Origin: CADEDV01 sp048498035
GTDB lineage: Bacteria > Bacteroidota > Bacteroidia > Chitinophagales > Chitinophagaceae
Direction: 5' to 3'
NCBI GenBank assembly: GCA_048498035.1
Contig: JBEHYT010000006.1
Coordinates: 1 to 64,000 of the forward strand
Length of the DNA: 64,000 nt
The position numbers were made by a program, and so were the translations under genes. Under the pieces are notes generated by a model, which was not told where the DNA came from, did not search any database, and worked only from the letters and a program-made list of their open reading frames with translations. Shown piece by piece: positions 43,408 through 52,971 of the stretch (within the stretch, counting starts at the first letter, position 1; each line of letters opens with the position of its first letter).

Positions 43408-44583
43408 TCAGCGAACCCGAACCTTTCCCTTTACTGGCGTTCGCTCACTTTTAGATGTTGGTGCCGCGCTTTCCTTTTTCAGGATACTCCTTCGCAATGC
43501 ATCTTTCAGGATGGCAGCGATAACTTCAGTAAAACTGATCCCGGATGCCTTTAGTATAGCCCCGATAGAGGTATAGTTTTCATCTTCGCTAAGTCCGCAT
43601 TGTGCGTTCACCTCCAACACGTACAGTTTGCCTGTTTGCTTGTCCTGCCGGATATCCAATCGAGCATAGCCGGTGCCTTCACAAGCGCGGAATGCCTGCA
43701 GGCTAATGTCCTTGACCTGCTGTACCAGTTCTGCCGAAGGCAGCTCCCGGTATTCATAAAAATTCTCGTTCTCCGGCATGGCCGACTCTTCTTCATAGAT
43801 TTCCCAGAGCCTGTCGAACGACAAAAATTTCTCCTTTTCCGGCAATGAAGGATGAAAGACCCGTTCTACGGGTTCATAAATAATACAATTAGCGGGATCA
43901 TTGAATGATCCGGTAATAAAAGTGGTATATTCTGGTCCGGTGATGTATTGTTCAGCGATCAGGCCGTCGGCCAGCAAATTCCAGCCGCGATAGCCCTGCT
44001 TCAGTTCTTCAATCCGGGCTATCAATTCTTCTTCTGACTCAACCACATTTTTTACGGATACGCCCATGCTTCCGCCAGACACAGCTGGTTTTATAATCAA
44101 CGGGGTTCCAACCCGGGTACAAATTCCTTTAGTTGATGCCTTGCTGCCGGTAATCACCCGCCAGTTGGCATTGGCAACGTGGGCGGCGTCGAACGCCTTT
44201 TTCATCGGAATTTTAGAGGTCGTAATAGTATAGAAAAATTCGCTTGCGCCGGTATAGATCAGGTTGTGCGCTTCCAATTCCCGGATTACAGAAACACCGG
44301 GCGTACCATTTACTTCATCACCATCGCAAAGATTTAGCACCAGTGGTTCCTGGCCCGATTCTCGCCTGGCAATCATCCCAATAACAGCAGCGTAATCCTG
44401 CATGGTCACCGGCTGCCATTTCCATTCACATGCAAGCTGTGTAAATACATCCTTGTACTCGGCAATACTTTGGGTAAAATCGTAGTAATATTGAAGGTTG
44501 GGATCGTCTGACTGGAGTGAGGGCGCCAGTACCCAAATAGTATAAGGTTGCAGGAGGCGGGTGGCTTCTTCCAGGTTACTCAT
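43408..44583 (-). CDS. D-Ala-D-Ala-ligase-like ATP-grasp enzyme
   Basis: The 391-residue protein is a free ATP-grasp ligase. It has LVLNLCDGDEVNGTPGVSVI (about 81-100) and LIIKPAVSGGSMGVSVKNVV (162-181), which is the ATP-binding loop. After LIAEQYITGPEYTTFI comes the metal-binding YVLEVNAQCGLSEDEN (321-336). ATP-grasp ligases of this group join a carboxylate to an amine. The C-terminal 25 residues are basic and Ser-rich, possibly disordered. Its ATG lies 1 bp after the stop of the SET gene, so translation may be coupled. It is not the cell-wall ddl itself, since the motifs diverge from Ddl and the neighbours do not fit. Confidence 0.85.
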   Translation of the reverse strand: MSNLEEATRLLQPYTIWVLAPSLQSDDPNLQYYYDFTQSIAEYKDVFTQLACEWKWQPVTMQDYAAVIGMIARRESGQEPLVLNLCDGDEVNGTPGVSVIRELEAHNLIYTGASEFFYTITTSKIPMKKAFDAAHVANANWRVITGSKASTKGICTRVGTPLIIKPAVSGGSMGVSVKNVVESEEELIARIEELKQGYRGWNLLADGLIAEQYITGPEYTTFITGSFNDPANCIIYEPVERVFHPSLPEKEKFLSFDRLWEIYEEESAMPENENFYEYRELPSAELVQQVKDISLQAFRACEGTGYARLDIRQDKQTGKLYVLEVNAQCGLSEDENYTSIGAILKASGISFTEVIAAILKDALRRSILKKESAAPTSKSERTPVKGKVRVR

Positions 44584-44584
44584 A

Positions 44585-45091
44585 TCAAGCCACTTTTCTG
44601 GCTGCCCGTTTTGCCAGTTGTTGTTGAATAAAGTCGGACAGCCGGTATTGTTTCACCGTATCCGGCGTAAGAAAGGCTGCGCCTTTTATTTCGCCAATGC
44701 AGTTTGTGCATCCGCAATAGCACAGGAAGCTTTGTGTCATTTCCCACTCTGTGGAGGGGTAGAAGAAAGTGAGTTCTTCACCTGGCTGAATCGGTTTAAG
44801 CGCAACCAGGTTCATCGTAGTGGTGTCAAAAAACACGTTGGGATCACAGCTATGATTGATGTATTGCAAAAATTCAGGTTGCAGTGTGATGTGCTTTGCT
44901 TCTCCTACTTGCACTGTTAAATATGTGGGTTCGGGAGCTATCGTTCCTGCCGAAAAGCTGGCGATTTCGTCTCCCGGAAGAAACGCCAAAAGGGAGAAGA
45001 GGGCGTTTTGCCCATTGACAATTTTTTGTCTTCGTTCAGCAATCCGGTGATTGCTGATAACCTGGTAACCGGGGTTGGCGTCTATTGACAT
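44585..45091 (-). CDS. SET-domain protein (predicted lysine methyltransferase)
   Basis: The 168-residue protein is a small free SET domain: FSLLAFLPGDEIASFSAG (about 32-49), the core motif NHSCDPNVFF (79-88), GEELTFFYPSTEWEM (104-118), a post-SET cluster CYCGCTNC (124-131), and a basic helical end. SET domains are best known as histone methyltransferases; bacterial ones have few known targets. The usual aspartate before the conserved Tyr (Y111) is Phe here. It is the first gene of a three-gene operon with the two ATP-grasp proteins. Confidence 0.85.
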   Translation of the reverse strand: MSIDANPGYQVISNHRIAERRQKIVNGQNALFSLLAFLPGDEIASFSAGTIAPEPTYLTVQVGEAKHITLQPEFLQYINHSCDPNVFFDTTTMNLVALKPIQPGEELTFFYPSTEWEMTQSFLCYCGCTNCIGEIKGAAFLTPDTVKQYRLSDFIQQQLAKRAARKVA

Positions 45092-45243
45092 AATGTATTG
45101 CTATATGTAAGATATATAGAAAGCAAACGTTCCGAATAGGCGTCTCACGGAATGTGTATAATTAACAGTACCGTGTTGAATAACCCGCCCGCTCGCTAAG
45201 CGTTCTGAACGTTAATACCAGCGGTCTTTTCGGTCATTGACCG

Positions 45244-45251
45244 TACCTTTG
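45244..45251 (+). promoter_or_regulatory. TAnnTTTG -7 box of the type IX cargo gene
   Basis: TACCTTTG, 32 nt before the ATG at 45284. The 192-bp divergent gap to the SET operon holds no other clear element. Confidence 0.5.
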
Positions 45252-45283
45252 TGGTTTGTCTGATTCGATAGCGGAACCTGTAC

Positions 45284-46741
45284 ATGATCAAAAAGAACCT
45301 CTTTCTTGCCCTGGCGCTTATTCTCCTGTTCAACGCACGGGCAACGGCACAATGTCCTGCTTCTATTAGTGGTTTCCCCTACCAGGAAGATTTCGAGTTA
45401 AGCGATGGAGGCTGGGTTCCCGGCGGGAGTGGGTCAGACTGGGCCTGGGGTACGCCCTCCAAACCGGTAATAGCGGCTGCCGGCTCTGGTACAAAATGCT
45501 GGACTACCGGAACGCTTACAGGTGGTTCCTACACCGATTCGGAAGCCTCCTGGTTACAAAGCCCGTGTTTTGATTTTAGTGGTTTGCAATTTCCGATGAT
45601 CTACCTGAAGGTTTTTTGGGAAACAGAGCAAAAGTTTGACGGTGCATCCCTGCAGGCGTCTACGGACAATGGCGCCAGTTGGACTACTATAGGAACTGCC
45701 GGACCATCCGGTAATTGTTTAAATAAGAATTGGTACAATACGTCCTCCATCAATTATTTGTCGCCCCTTGGTGGCGGCCCGGGATGGAGCGGCAATAGCA
45801 AGCCAAGCAGTGGAAGTTGTGGTGGCGGCAATGGCAGCACGCGTTGGCTGGTGGCCTCCCAGCCTCTTTCGTCATTGGCGGGAAAGCCTGGTGTGTTGTT
45901 GCGCTTTGCCTTTGGCGCGGGAACAATTTGTAACGCCTACGATGGCTTCGCGATCGATAGCATTGTCATTCGTGAGGCAGACCCGATTGTTGCAGATTTT
46001 GGCTATAGTTGTTCATCTACACCGGCCGTTGTGAATTTTGCAGATAATTCGAGTCCTTGCCCGGATATGCTCACCTGGGACTTTGGCGATCCGGCCAGTG
46101 GCGCTTCCAATACAGCTACCGGCAATCAGCCTGGTCATCCCTTTTCTTCTCCCGGCACTTATACAGTAACGCTTTCCGCCAGCGGCTATGGCGCACCGGC
46201 CACGGTTACTAAACAGGTGACGGTTTTAGGCGTAACAGCATCGCTGCTTACGGCGGCTGATTGTGAAACAAATTTGGGCGGAGCGGCCCAGGCCTCAGGA
46301 AGTGGCGCTCCGGCTATCACGTATACATGGAACAGCAATCCCGTACAAACGGGCCAAACCGCTAGCAACCTGCCCAGTGGAAGTTATCAAGTAACAGCAA
46401 CCGCCCCGATGGCATGTGCAGCTATCGCATCAATTGATGTTCCGCTTGATACAAATTGTCCGGAGGTCTATTTTCCATCCGGTTTTACTCCTAATGGCGA
46501 TGGCCTGAACGATGGCTTTGGAATTATCGGTGGCGTTGGGGCAATTACAAATTATAAACTCTCCGTTTATAATCGTTGGGGGGAATTGGTATTTCATACA
46601 ACGAATCCGTTTGAAAAGTGGAATGGCCTTTTTAAAGGAAAGATGCAAAACTCCGGGATCTTTGTTTGGTATGCGGAATTCAAGCGGATACAATCTCCTG
46701 TCACGGAACGACGTAAGGGTGTTGTTACGTTAATCCATTGA
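45284..46741 (+). CDS. Type IX secretion cargo with PKD domain and gliding-motility C-terminal domain
   Basis: The 485-residue protein has a signal peptide (to about 23), a jelly-roll-like N-terminal domain (ISGFPYQEDFELSDGGW; ends near 230), and a PKD domain (about 230-315; SPCPDMLTWDFGDPASGA). A short beta domain comes next, then the CHU_C/type B sorting domain (VYFPSGFTPNGDGLNDGFGI, VYNRWGELVF). Such proteins are exported across the outer membrane by the type IX system and usually act at the cell surface. The role of the N-terminal domain is unknown. Confidence 0.92.
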   Translation: MIKKNLFLALALILLFNARATAQCPASISGFPYQEDFELSDGGWVPGGSGSDWAWGTPSKPVIAAAGSGTKCWTTGTLTGGSYTDSEASWLQSPCFDFSGLQFPMIYLKVFWETEQKFDGASLQASTDNGASWTTIGTAGPSGNCLNKNWYNTSSINYLSPLGGGPGWSGNSKPSSGSCGGGNGSTRWLVASQPLSSLAGKPGVLLRFAFGAGTICNAYDGFAIDSIVIREADPIVADFGYSCSSTPAVVNFADNSSPCPDMLTWDFGDPASGASNTATGNQPGHPFSSPGTYTVTLSASGYGAPATVTKQVTVLGVTASLLTAADCETNLGGAAQASGSGAPAITYTWNSNPVQTGQTASNLPSGSYQVTATAPMACAAIASIDVPLDTNCPEVYFPSGFTPNGDGLNDGFGIIGGVGAITNYKLSVYNRWGELVFHTTNPFEKWNGLFKGKMQNSGIFVWYAEFKRIQSPVTERRKGVVTLIH

Positions 46742-47642
46742 TTGGTATCGTATTTCATGATAGACTGTCCGAAGGCATCCTGGAAAATTTTTACTGCTAT
46801 TGTTCGTTATCGATTTAGTTTTCATTTAAAAATTAGCAGTTCATTGTTGTCAGGAGAAAATAAAAATCCAACTGTCGTTCCTGTTTACTAACGTGACTAT
46901 TTAAGCTTATTTAACCCGCTCTTTGTCCAATTTCAAAGCAAGCCTTGATATTCAAAAAGAAGCTCTATTTCGGCGTTTGGTAAAATTTTATCCAGCCATT
47001 AGTGATGAATAAATCGGTTGACCAGGTCGCGTTCCTGGCGGCTCTTCGCGTTCCCTGCGATACCGCATTTATGAAGAACTTCTTTTTGTAACGAGAGGCA
47101 AGGATTTCGCAAAGCCCGCAAGAGAATATTCATTTCGTAATTGGTTATCATTATTTGAAAGCAATGATACTCTCGGTTGCACAATAAAATTTTCCCGGAC
47201 AATAGTGATTTGCAGTTCGGCTTATTATTGAATCATGTATTATGTCTACCGCTAACCTTGTTTTAGAAAAATAATATGCAAGAGGACAAGAGTAAAGCAT
47301 ACAGCTTCGGCAAATCGGCATCATCATGAACGGTCGTAACTCAGCGACGGCTGATTTGCGTTCGATACTATCATTTCAAATTCCGCATAATTACTTTTCA
47401 TTACAGGGATCAATGAATCGATCAACGATCGAACTCATCGCCTCACTGTTTAAATAGCATCAATCTTTTCTACTATTTTATCCGGTGGTGTGGAAAATAT
47501 ACCTCACCAATGCAAAATTAAAGTGTGGTTATACAGATATGTGCATAAATAACTAACAAAAACACATAACCGTAAACTTACTCACACGATCAAGCTACGC
47601 GATTGTTTACAATTAACTTCGAGTAACTGTAAACCTTTAAGC
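46742..47642. other. Gene-poor stretch of about 900 bp
   Basis: No convincing gene was found. An open frame of 67 codons at 46999-47202 on the minus strand lacks any recognisable family or start signal. The AT content is higher than in the flanking genes, and short inverted repeats occur just before the next start (GTTTAC/GTAAAC at about 47605-47632). It may hold decayed coding sequence or regulatory sequence for the large cargo gene. Confidence 0.5.
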
Positions 47643-50600
47643 ATGAAAAAAATTATACCCGCAGTATTATTACCGGTAGCGCTATTGGTAAGCGCGATTG
47701 CCAATTCCCAGACCGCAGTTTTGCTAAAAGATATTAATACTTCCACTGTTGGCGTGCCGTCTTCCCCAGGCAAGGGCATATGGATGGGTAGTAATTATTA
47801 TTTCGCGGCAACGGACGGTATTACCGGGATCGAGCTTTGGAAAGGTGATGGAACGTCGGGTAATACTACACTGGTGAAAGACATTTATGCAGGTAATGGC
47901 TCTTCCACGCCGACGAATTTCCTTGTCATTGGTACAACATTGTATTTTACTGCAGACGACGGTGTGCATGGTTCCGAGCTATGGAAAACAGATGGAACCG
48001 CAGGGGGTACGGTATTAATAAAAGATATTAATCCTGGCATACAAAACGCCACAATCGGCAGAATGGCTGCGCTTGGTTCTACCTTGATTTTTGATGCGGA
48101 TGATGGTGTTAATGGAGACGAGCTCTGGAAAAGCGACGGTACTACTGCCGGCACAGTGATGGTAAAAGACATTATAGCTGGCCCACACGGAAGTATCATT
48201 AATCGTATGGCCTCAACGGGCACAAAGGTTTATTTCTGTGCAACCGCTACTGATGGCCAGGGTGACTATGAGTTATATAAAACGGATGGAACCGCAAGTG
48301 GAACGGTGTTAGTAAAAGCGATCAATCCATCAACATATATTGGCGGAGTATCCGGAACTTTCTTCACGTGGGGCGAAACGCTTTATTTCATCGGTGATGA
48401 CGGCAGTAATGGTGGAGAATTATGGAAAAGTGATGGAACGGCCGGCGGTACAGTGATGGTAAAAGACATTTACACAGGTTCCGTAAGCGGTTTGCCCAAC
48501 TCCAGCTATCCGACCAATTTCACAGTGATGGGAAGTAAAATGTATTTCTCAGCGGCCGATGGCAATGGCACGGAACTGTGGGTTACCGACGGCACTGGTG
48601 CAAATACCGTTATGGTGAAGGATATTAATTCGGGGGCCAGTTCATCAAGTCCAAGCCGGCTGACTGCTGTAGGAAGTACGCTTTATTTTCGCGCCACGAA
48701 TGGATCTACTAATGGAAGTGAGCTTTGGAAAAGTGACGGAACAAGTAGTGGAACATTACTGGTAAAAGACATTTATAGCGGCTCCCCGTCCAGTTCTCCT
48801 GATCAATTGACGGCAATTGGCAGTAACCTGTATTTTGCAGCGAATGACGGAACGAATGGAGTGGAGCTTTGGAAAACCGATGGCACTTCAGCAAATACGG
48901 TTTTATTAAAAGACATCAATACGGGTGCTGGCTTAGGGTCAGCGATCACTAATGCGGTAGGCAATGGGACCACAATTATGTTTTCAGCTGATAATGGCAC
49001 TAATGGCGCCGAGCTTTGGAAAACAACCGGCACTACGGCCAATACATCGCTGGTAAAGAATATCAACCCCGACAATGGTAATTCCAATATCGCATCGCTA
49101 ACTCCGCTGGGTAGCAAAATTGTATTCTCGGCTGACAATGGCACTGATGGAGTAGAACCGTGGGTAACTGATGGCACCGTAGCCGGTACACAGATGTTGG
49201 CGAATATTAATCCTACGGCAGGAACGGGTTCAACGACTCAGCGCTTTGCTGCTGCCGGAGGTCTGGTTTACTTTTCTGCAAATAATGGAACGCAGGGGAA
49301 TGAAGTTTGGAAGACGGACGGTACAACAGCCGGAACTTCACTTCTAAAAGATATTAATAGTGGGTCGGGAAGTGCTACACCCAAGAACTTTTATCCGTTT
49401 GGTGGCAGCGTATATTTTGCGGCGAACGACGGAACCAACGGAAATGAATTATGGAAAACGGACGGCACAGCGGCAAATACGGTATTAGTAAAAGATATCG
49501 TTTCCGGAAGCAGCGGATCATCTCCGGGCGGTAGCGGCATACCGAACATCATCAGTAACGGGTCTATGCTTTTGTTTGCCGGGCTGAATCAAAACGCCGG
49601 GCAGGAAACGGGCTGGGAGCTATATGGATCAACAGGTGCTGTTGGTAATGGAGGTCTTATTAAGGACATTAATACCTCGTCTTTCGCAGCGAGCAGCTCT
49701 CCAAGCAACTTCGTCTATCCGGGTTCCGGGAGTTATGTGTATTTCGAGGCGGACAATGGTGTAAACGGGATAGAATTATGGAAATCTGACGGCACCGCTG
49801 CAAATACAACGATGGTAAAAGACATTACGTCGGGCGCCGAATCAACAAACTTCAGTCAATTCGTAACGCTTGGCGGGAAAATCTATTTTTCCGCGTATAG
49901 TTCTACTGCAGGCGTTGAGTTATGGCAAAGTGATGGTACATCAGCAGGAACAATTGTACTAAAAGATATTAACTCTGGAATCGGCTCTTCGGATCCGCAA
50001 GGCTTAACGGTTTGTGGAAGCTATATTTATTTCTCCGCGGATGACGGTACAAATGGTCGCGAACTTTGGCGCACAGATGGAACCGCGGGAGGAACAACCA
50101 TGGTTGCGAATATTGTTTCAGGAAGCGGAAGTTCAAACCCTGCTAACCTTTTCTGGCACCCAACGCTCCAGTCGGTCTTTTTCTCCGCCTATACACCGGC
50201 AAATGGTGTAGAGCTTTGGGAGTATGATGGCAGCACAGCGCATCTTTATACAGAAGTAGTTGCTGGTGCTGGCAGTTCCAACCCCGGACCAATTATGCTG
50301 GCCGGTAACAACCTCGTATTCGTAGCAACTAACGGAACCAGCGGCCTTGAACTGTATGGTGTAGAAACGTACAATACCTGGGCGGGAGGAACTTCTTCTA
50401 CATGGAGCACAAGTGGAAACTGGAAGAAAAACCTGGTTCCGGGAACAACAGAAAGCGCGATACTACCAAGTACGGGGGTTACAAACGAAGCTACCCTGGA
50501 TGTAAATGCCACCGTTACAAGATTAGAAATTGAGAGTGGCCGGTCTTTAACTATCAGCTCCGGCAAAACGCTGACCGTTAGCGACCTGATCTTCAATTCC

Positions 50601-51485
50601 GGAACAATCAAGGGAGCGGGAACGCTTGTAAACTCCAACTTCGCCAACCCCGGCACGATCGCACCTGGTACTTCGCCTGGCATTCTAACTTTAACAGGAA
50701 ACCTGGTACAAACCGGCAACCTGGATATAGAGTTAGGAGGCTTAACCGTGGGTACACAATATGACCGCCTGGTTGTGTCCGGAAGCGTAAACCTTAGTGG
50801 CACCTTAAACCTAAGCGTAATAAACTCATTCCACTTGCAGAACAGTCAGAATTTTACCATTATTACCTGCGGTTCCAGAACCGGAACATTTACAACCGTC
50901 AACTGGCCGGCTGGTGTAACGGGTACAATCACATATAACGCAACAAGCGTAGTCGTAAATATTACCTCTGTTCTCCCGCTTACATTGCTTGACTTCCATG
51001 CGCGACTAAACGTAGACAAAGTTGGCCTTACCTGGTCAACAGCAGACGAAGTAAATACGTCTCATTTTGACATAGAGCGAAGCGCAGACGGCTACACATT
51101 TACAACAATCGGCACTGTTGCAGCACGTGGATCAGGTGGTAGCAATTACCAGATGACAGACAATCTTCCACAAGACGGCGTGAATTATTATCGACTTAAA
51201 ATGATCGATAACAACGGTCGGTTTACCTACAGCCCCGTTGTGCTTGTTCGTTTGAATGGGAAGGGAATTGCGGTGATGCCCGTGCCGGCATCCAGCTTTG
51301 TCACCATTTCCGTAAAAGAAAATAATCTTTTGGGCACCAAGGCGCTTATTTATAATGCTGCCGGGGCGGTTGTATCAGAAATATCGCTCGACAGAACGGT
51401 AACATTGGATGTTTCCAGTTGGGCCAGTGGCATCTATACCTTAAGGGCCGGAACGTCAACAAGCATTCGATTTACTAAACAATAA
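47643..51485 (+). CDS. Giant secreted ELWxxDGT-repeat protein with type IX sorting domain
   Basis: The 1280-residue protein starts with a signal peptide and is built of about 17 repeats of around 55 residues, each holding ELWKxDGT, a following xxTVLVKDI, and YFxAxDGTNG. These repeats probably fold as beta-propeller blades. A linker with strand-rich TLTISSGKTLTVSDL (about 970-1100), a domain starting LPLTLLDFHARL (about 1120), and a C-terminal type A sorting domain (from VMPVPASSFVTISV) follow. It would be exported by the type IX system. Binding partner unknown. A strong terminator follows at 51508-51537. Confidence 0.93.
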   Translation: MKKIIPAVLLPVALLVSAIANSQTAVLLKDINTSTVGVPSSPGKGIWMGSNYYFAATDGITGIELWKGDGTSGNTTLVKDIYAGNGSSTPTNFLVIGTTLYFTADDGVHGSELWKTDGTAGGTVLIKDINPGIQNATIGRMAALGSTLIFDADDGVNGDELWKSDGTTAGTVMVKDIIAGPHGSIINRMASTGTKVYFCATATDGQGDYELYKTDGTASGTVLVKAINPSTYIGGVSGTFFTWGETLYFIGDDGSNGGELWKSDGTAGGTVMVKDIYTGSVSGLPNSSYPTNFTVMGSKMYFSAADGNGTELWVTDGTGANTVMVKDINSGASSSSPSRLTAVGSTLYFRATNGSTNGSELWKSDGTSSGTLLVKDIYSGSPSSSPDQLTAIGSNLYFAANDGTNGVELWKTDGTSANTVLLKDINTGAGLGSAITNAVGNGTTIMFSADNGTNGAELWKTTGTTANTSLVKNINPDNGNSNIASLTPLGSKIVFSADNGTDGVEPWVTDGTVAGTQMLANINPTAGTGSTTQRFAAAGGLVYFSANNGTQGNEVWKTDGTTAGTSLLKDINSGSGSATPKNFYPFGGSVYFAANDGTNGNELWKTDGTAANTVLVKDIVSGSSGSSPGGSGIPNIISNGSMLLFAGLNQNAGQETGWELYGSTGAVGNGGLIKDINTSSFAASSSPSNFVYPGSGSYVYFEADNGVNGIELWKSDGTAANTTMVKDITSGAESTNFSQFVTLGGKIYFSAYSSTAGVELWQSDGTSAGTIVLKDINSGIGSSDPQGLTVCGSYIYFSADDGTNGRELWRTDGTAGGTTMVANIVSGSGSSNPANLFWHPTLQSVFFSAYTPANGVELWEYDGSTAHLYTEVVAGAGSSNPGPIMLAGNNLVFVATNGTSGLELYGVETYNTWAGGTSSTWSTSGNWKKNLVPGTTESAILPSTGVTNEATLDVNATVTRLEIESGRSLTISSGKTLTVSDLIFNSGTIKGAGTLVNSNFANPGTIAPGTSPGILTLTGNLVQTGNLDIELGGLTVGTQYDRLVVSGSVNLSGTLNLSVINSFHLQNSQNFTIITCGSRTGTFTTVNWPAGVTGTITYNATSVVVNITSVLPLTLLDFHARLNVDKVGLTWSTADEVNTSHFDIERSADGYTFTTIGTVAARGSGGSNYQMTDNLPQDGVNYYRLKMIDNNGRFTYSPVVLVRLNGKGIAVMPVPASSFVTISVKENNLLGTKALIYNAAGAVVSEISLDRTVTLDVSSWASGIYTLRAGTSTSIRFTKQ

Positions 51486-51507
51486 ACTTTCTTTCTTTGC
51501 TTTAATA

Positions 51508-51537
51508 CCCGGTTGTGGCAACACAGCCGGGTTTTTT
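51508..51537 (+). terminator. Rho-independent terminator of the ELWxxDGT gene
   Basis: CCCGGTTGTG at 51508-51517 pairs with CACAGCCGGG at 51522-51531 (one G-T pair) around GCAA, followed by six T. Confidence 0.9.
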
Positions 51538-51540
51538 GTT

Positions 51541-51573
51541 AAAAAAACGGCGACGATTCCTTCGATGTCGCCG
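51541..51573 (-). terminator. Rho-independent terminator of ssb
   Basis: CGGCGAC at 51548-51554 pairs with GTCGCCG at 51567-51573; on the minus strand the stem is followed by seven T (51541-51547). It starts 10 bp past the ssb stop. Confidence 0.85.
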
Positions 51574-51582
51574 TTGAAAACA

Positions 51583-51930
51583 TTATGCTGTTTTCTTCTT
51601 GTCGCCCACCAGCAGGAGCTCGTTCGCCACGATCTCGGTGACAAACTTTTTCTGTCCGTCTTTCCCGACAAACGCGCGGCTCACCAGCTTTCCTTCCAGC
51701 ACGATCTCTCTTCCTTTGTCCAGGTACTGCTCAGCCAAATCAGCCAGCTTCCCCCAGGCAACTACTTTGTGCCACTGGGTCTCGGTAATTTTATCACCAT
51801 TCGCATTCCGATAGCTCTCACTCGTAGCCAACGAAAACGTCGCCAACTTCTTCCCGGATTCCGTTTGCTTCACTTCGGGCTTTCCTCCCAGGTTCCCGAT
51901 CAATTGTACTTTGTTTCTTAGCGCATTCAT
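51583..51930 (-). CDS. ssb: Single-stranded DNA-binding protein, short form
   Basis: The OB-fold SSB protein has 115 residues from MNALRNKVQLIG at 51930; an ATG at 51948 would add six residues. Core motifs are present (KVQLIGNLGGKPEVKQ, ETQWHKVVAWGKLADLAEQYL, VLEGKLVSRAFVGKDG). It ends LLLVGDKKKTA, so it lacks the acidic C-terminal tip that recruits partner proteins in classical SSB. It is probably a second, short SSB, as in many Bacteroidota, and could serve repair or plasmid/phage DNA. A terminator lies just past its stop. Confidence 0.93.
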   Translation of the reverse strand: MNALRNKVQLIGNLGGKPEVKQTESGKKLATFSLATSESYRNANGDKITETQWHKVVAWGKLADLAEQYLDKGREIVLEGKLVSRAFVGKDGQKKFVTEIVANELLLVGDKKKTA

Positions 51931-52115
51931 AGTCTTCCACATTTTCAAACATCTCTGTTTGGTTAAACTTTTATTTCAGTCTTATGGATCCATACCGACA
52001 GTACAAATATGCTCCACGACTGAGGTTATAAACGGATTTTAGCCGATTAATAACGTCTAAACAGGCTGTTTTTCCATTGGAAGCCGCTTGCTAACTACAG
52101 TACATTAGGGAAAAC

Positions 52116-52487
52116 ATGAATCACGAATTCGTATGCATCCAATGCGGCGATAAATTAAAAGGTAGGTCTGATAAAAAGTTTTGCGATGACTATTGCCGGC
52201 ATTGTTACCACAATAAACGAATGTGGCCGGAAAATAAATTAGTGCGTGAGATAAACGGGATACTTCGTAAGAACAGGTCAATTTTAAAGAAACTGCTGGC
52301 CGATAAACAGAACACGATATGTTCCAGGGACGATCTTTTGCTCTGTGGCTTTCGATTCGGATATTATACCCAGGTAAAACAGGTGGGTCAAACATCATTT
52401 TATTATTGCTATGAATATGGCTGGTTGGTATCACCAACAAGCATAACCATCATAAAAGAAAAAACCTCCCGGGACGAGAGGTTTTAA
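52116..52487 (+). CDS. Zinc-ribbon-containing protein of unknown function
   Basis: The 123-residue protein opens with a zinc ribbon (CIQCGDKLKGRSDKKFCDDYCRHCYHNK; Cys7, Cys10, Cys23, Cys27) and a basic helix (REINGILRKNRSILKKLL). The C-terminal part is rich in aromatic residues (FRFGYYTQVKQVGQTSFYYC). Similar small proteins are widespread in Bacteroidota but none is characterised to my knowledge. A DNA- or RNA-binding role is only a guess from the ribbon and charge. A terminator hairpin overlaps its 3' end. Confidence 0.75.
   Translation: MNHEFVCIQCGDKLKGRSDKKFCDDYCRHCYHNKRMWPENKLVREINGILRKNRSILKKLLADKQNTICSRDDLLLCGFRFGYYTQVKQVGQTSFYYCYEYGWLVSPTSITIIKEKTSRDERF
52461..52485. terminator. Bidirectional terminator between convergent genes
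   Basis: AAAACCTC at 52461-52468 pairs with GAGGTTTT at 52478-52485. It sits between the zinc-ribbon gene and the small lipoprotein gene, overlapping the last codons of the former, and can serve both. Confidence 0.75.
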
Positions 52488-52491
52488 AAAC

Positions 52492-52668
52492 TTAACTATG
52501 GAAATACACACCCACGCCTACGTGGCTGCGCCGGTGGTGCCTGGGGTGATAATAATGCGGTCTGCTATGATAGCGATAATGATCCCGTTGATAATAACGC
52601 GGCTCACCACAACCCGACCATACGGCCGCAAAACCTGCCAGAAATAATAAAATTATCTTCGTCTTCAT
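52492..52668 (-). CDS. Small His/Tyr/Arg-rich lipoprotein
   Basis: From the ATG at 52668 the product has 58 residues: a hydrophobic signal (MKTKIILLFLAGFAAVWSGC) and then a short tail in which His, Tyr and Arg dominate (e.g. HYRYHSRPHYYHPRHHRR). It may bind metal or coat the envelope, but no family is recognised. An ATG two codons upstream is equally possible. Confidence 0.6.
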   Translation of the reverse strand: MKTKIILLFLAGFAAVWSGCGEPRYYQRDHYRYHSRPHYYHPRHHRRSHVGVGVYFHS

Positions 52669-52674
52669 AACCAT

Positions 52675-52971
52675 CTATTTTACCCATATAAGGAGAATTT
52701 TGTGCCATAGGGCATTCATGAGGCCAGCATTAACAAATTCTAAAACAGATGGTTAACCCATTTCACAAAACCGTCGATCTACAATTCTTTATACATAATT
52801 CAAGGTTTCAATAGGTTGTAAACCTGTTTTGGCGGATGTGGCAATATTTCCCGTAAACGCCCGCCATTTACACACAATACACCTCTGTTGGGTCATTTCC
52901 CGGCAACCATGGTTCCTGTTCCTCGTTCAGCACAGAACTGACACAGCTGCGAGTTTTAGTATAGTAAATAA
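52675..52971. other. Intergenic stretch without a gene
   Basis: Nothing recognisable is seen here apart from a minor open frame that runs into higB. The frame from 52829 adds 63 residues of no known family upstream of higB and is not supported by any start signal. Confidence 0.5.

Noticed and set aside
46999..47202. 67-codon frame in the gap between the cargo genes
   Set aside because: No family, start signal or conservation evidence can be seen; kept only as part of the gene-poor stretch.
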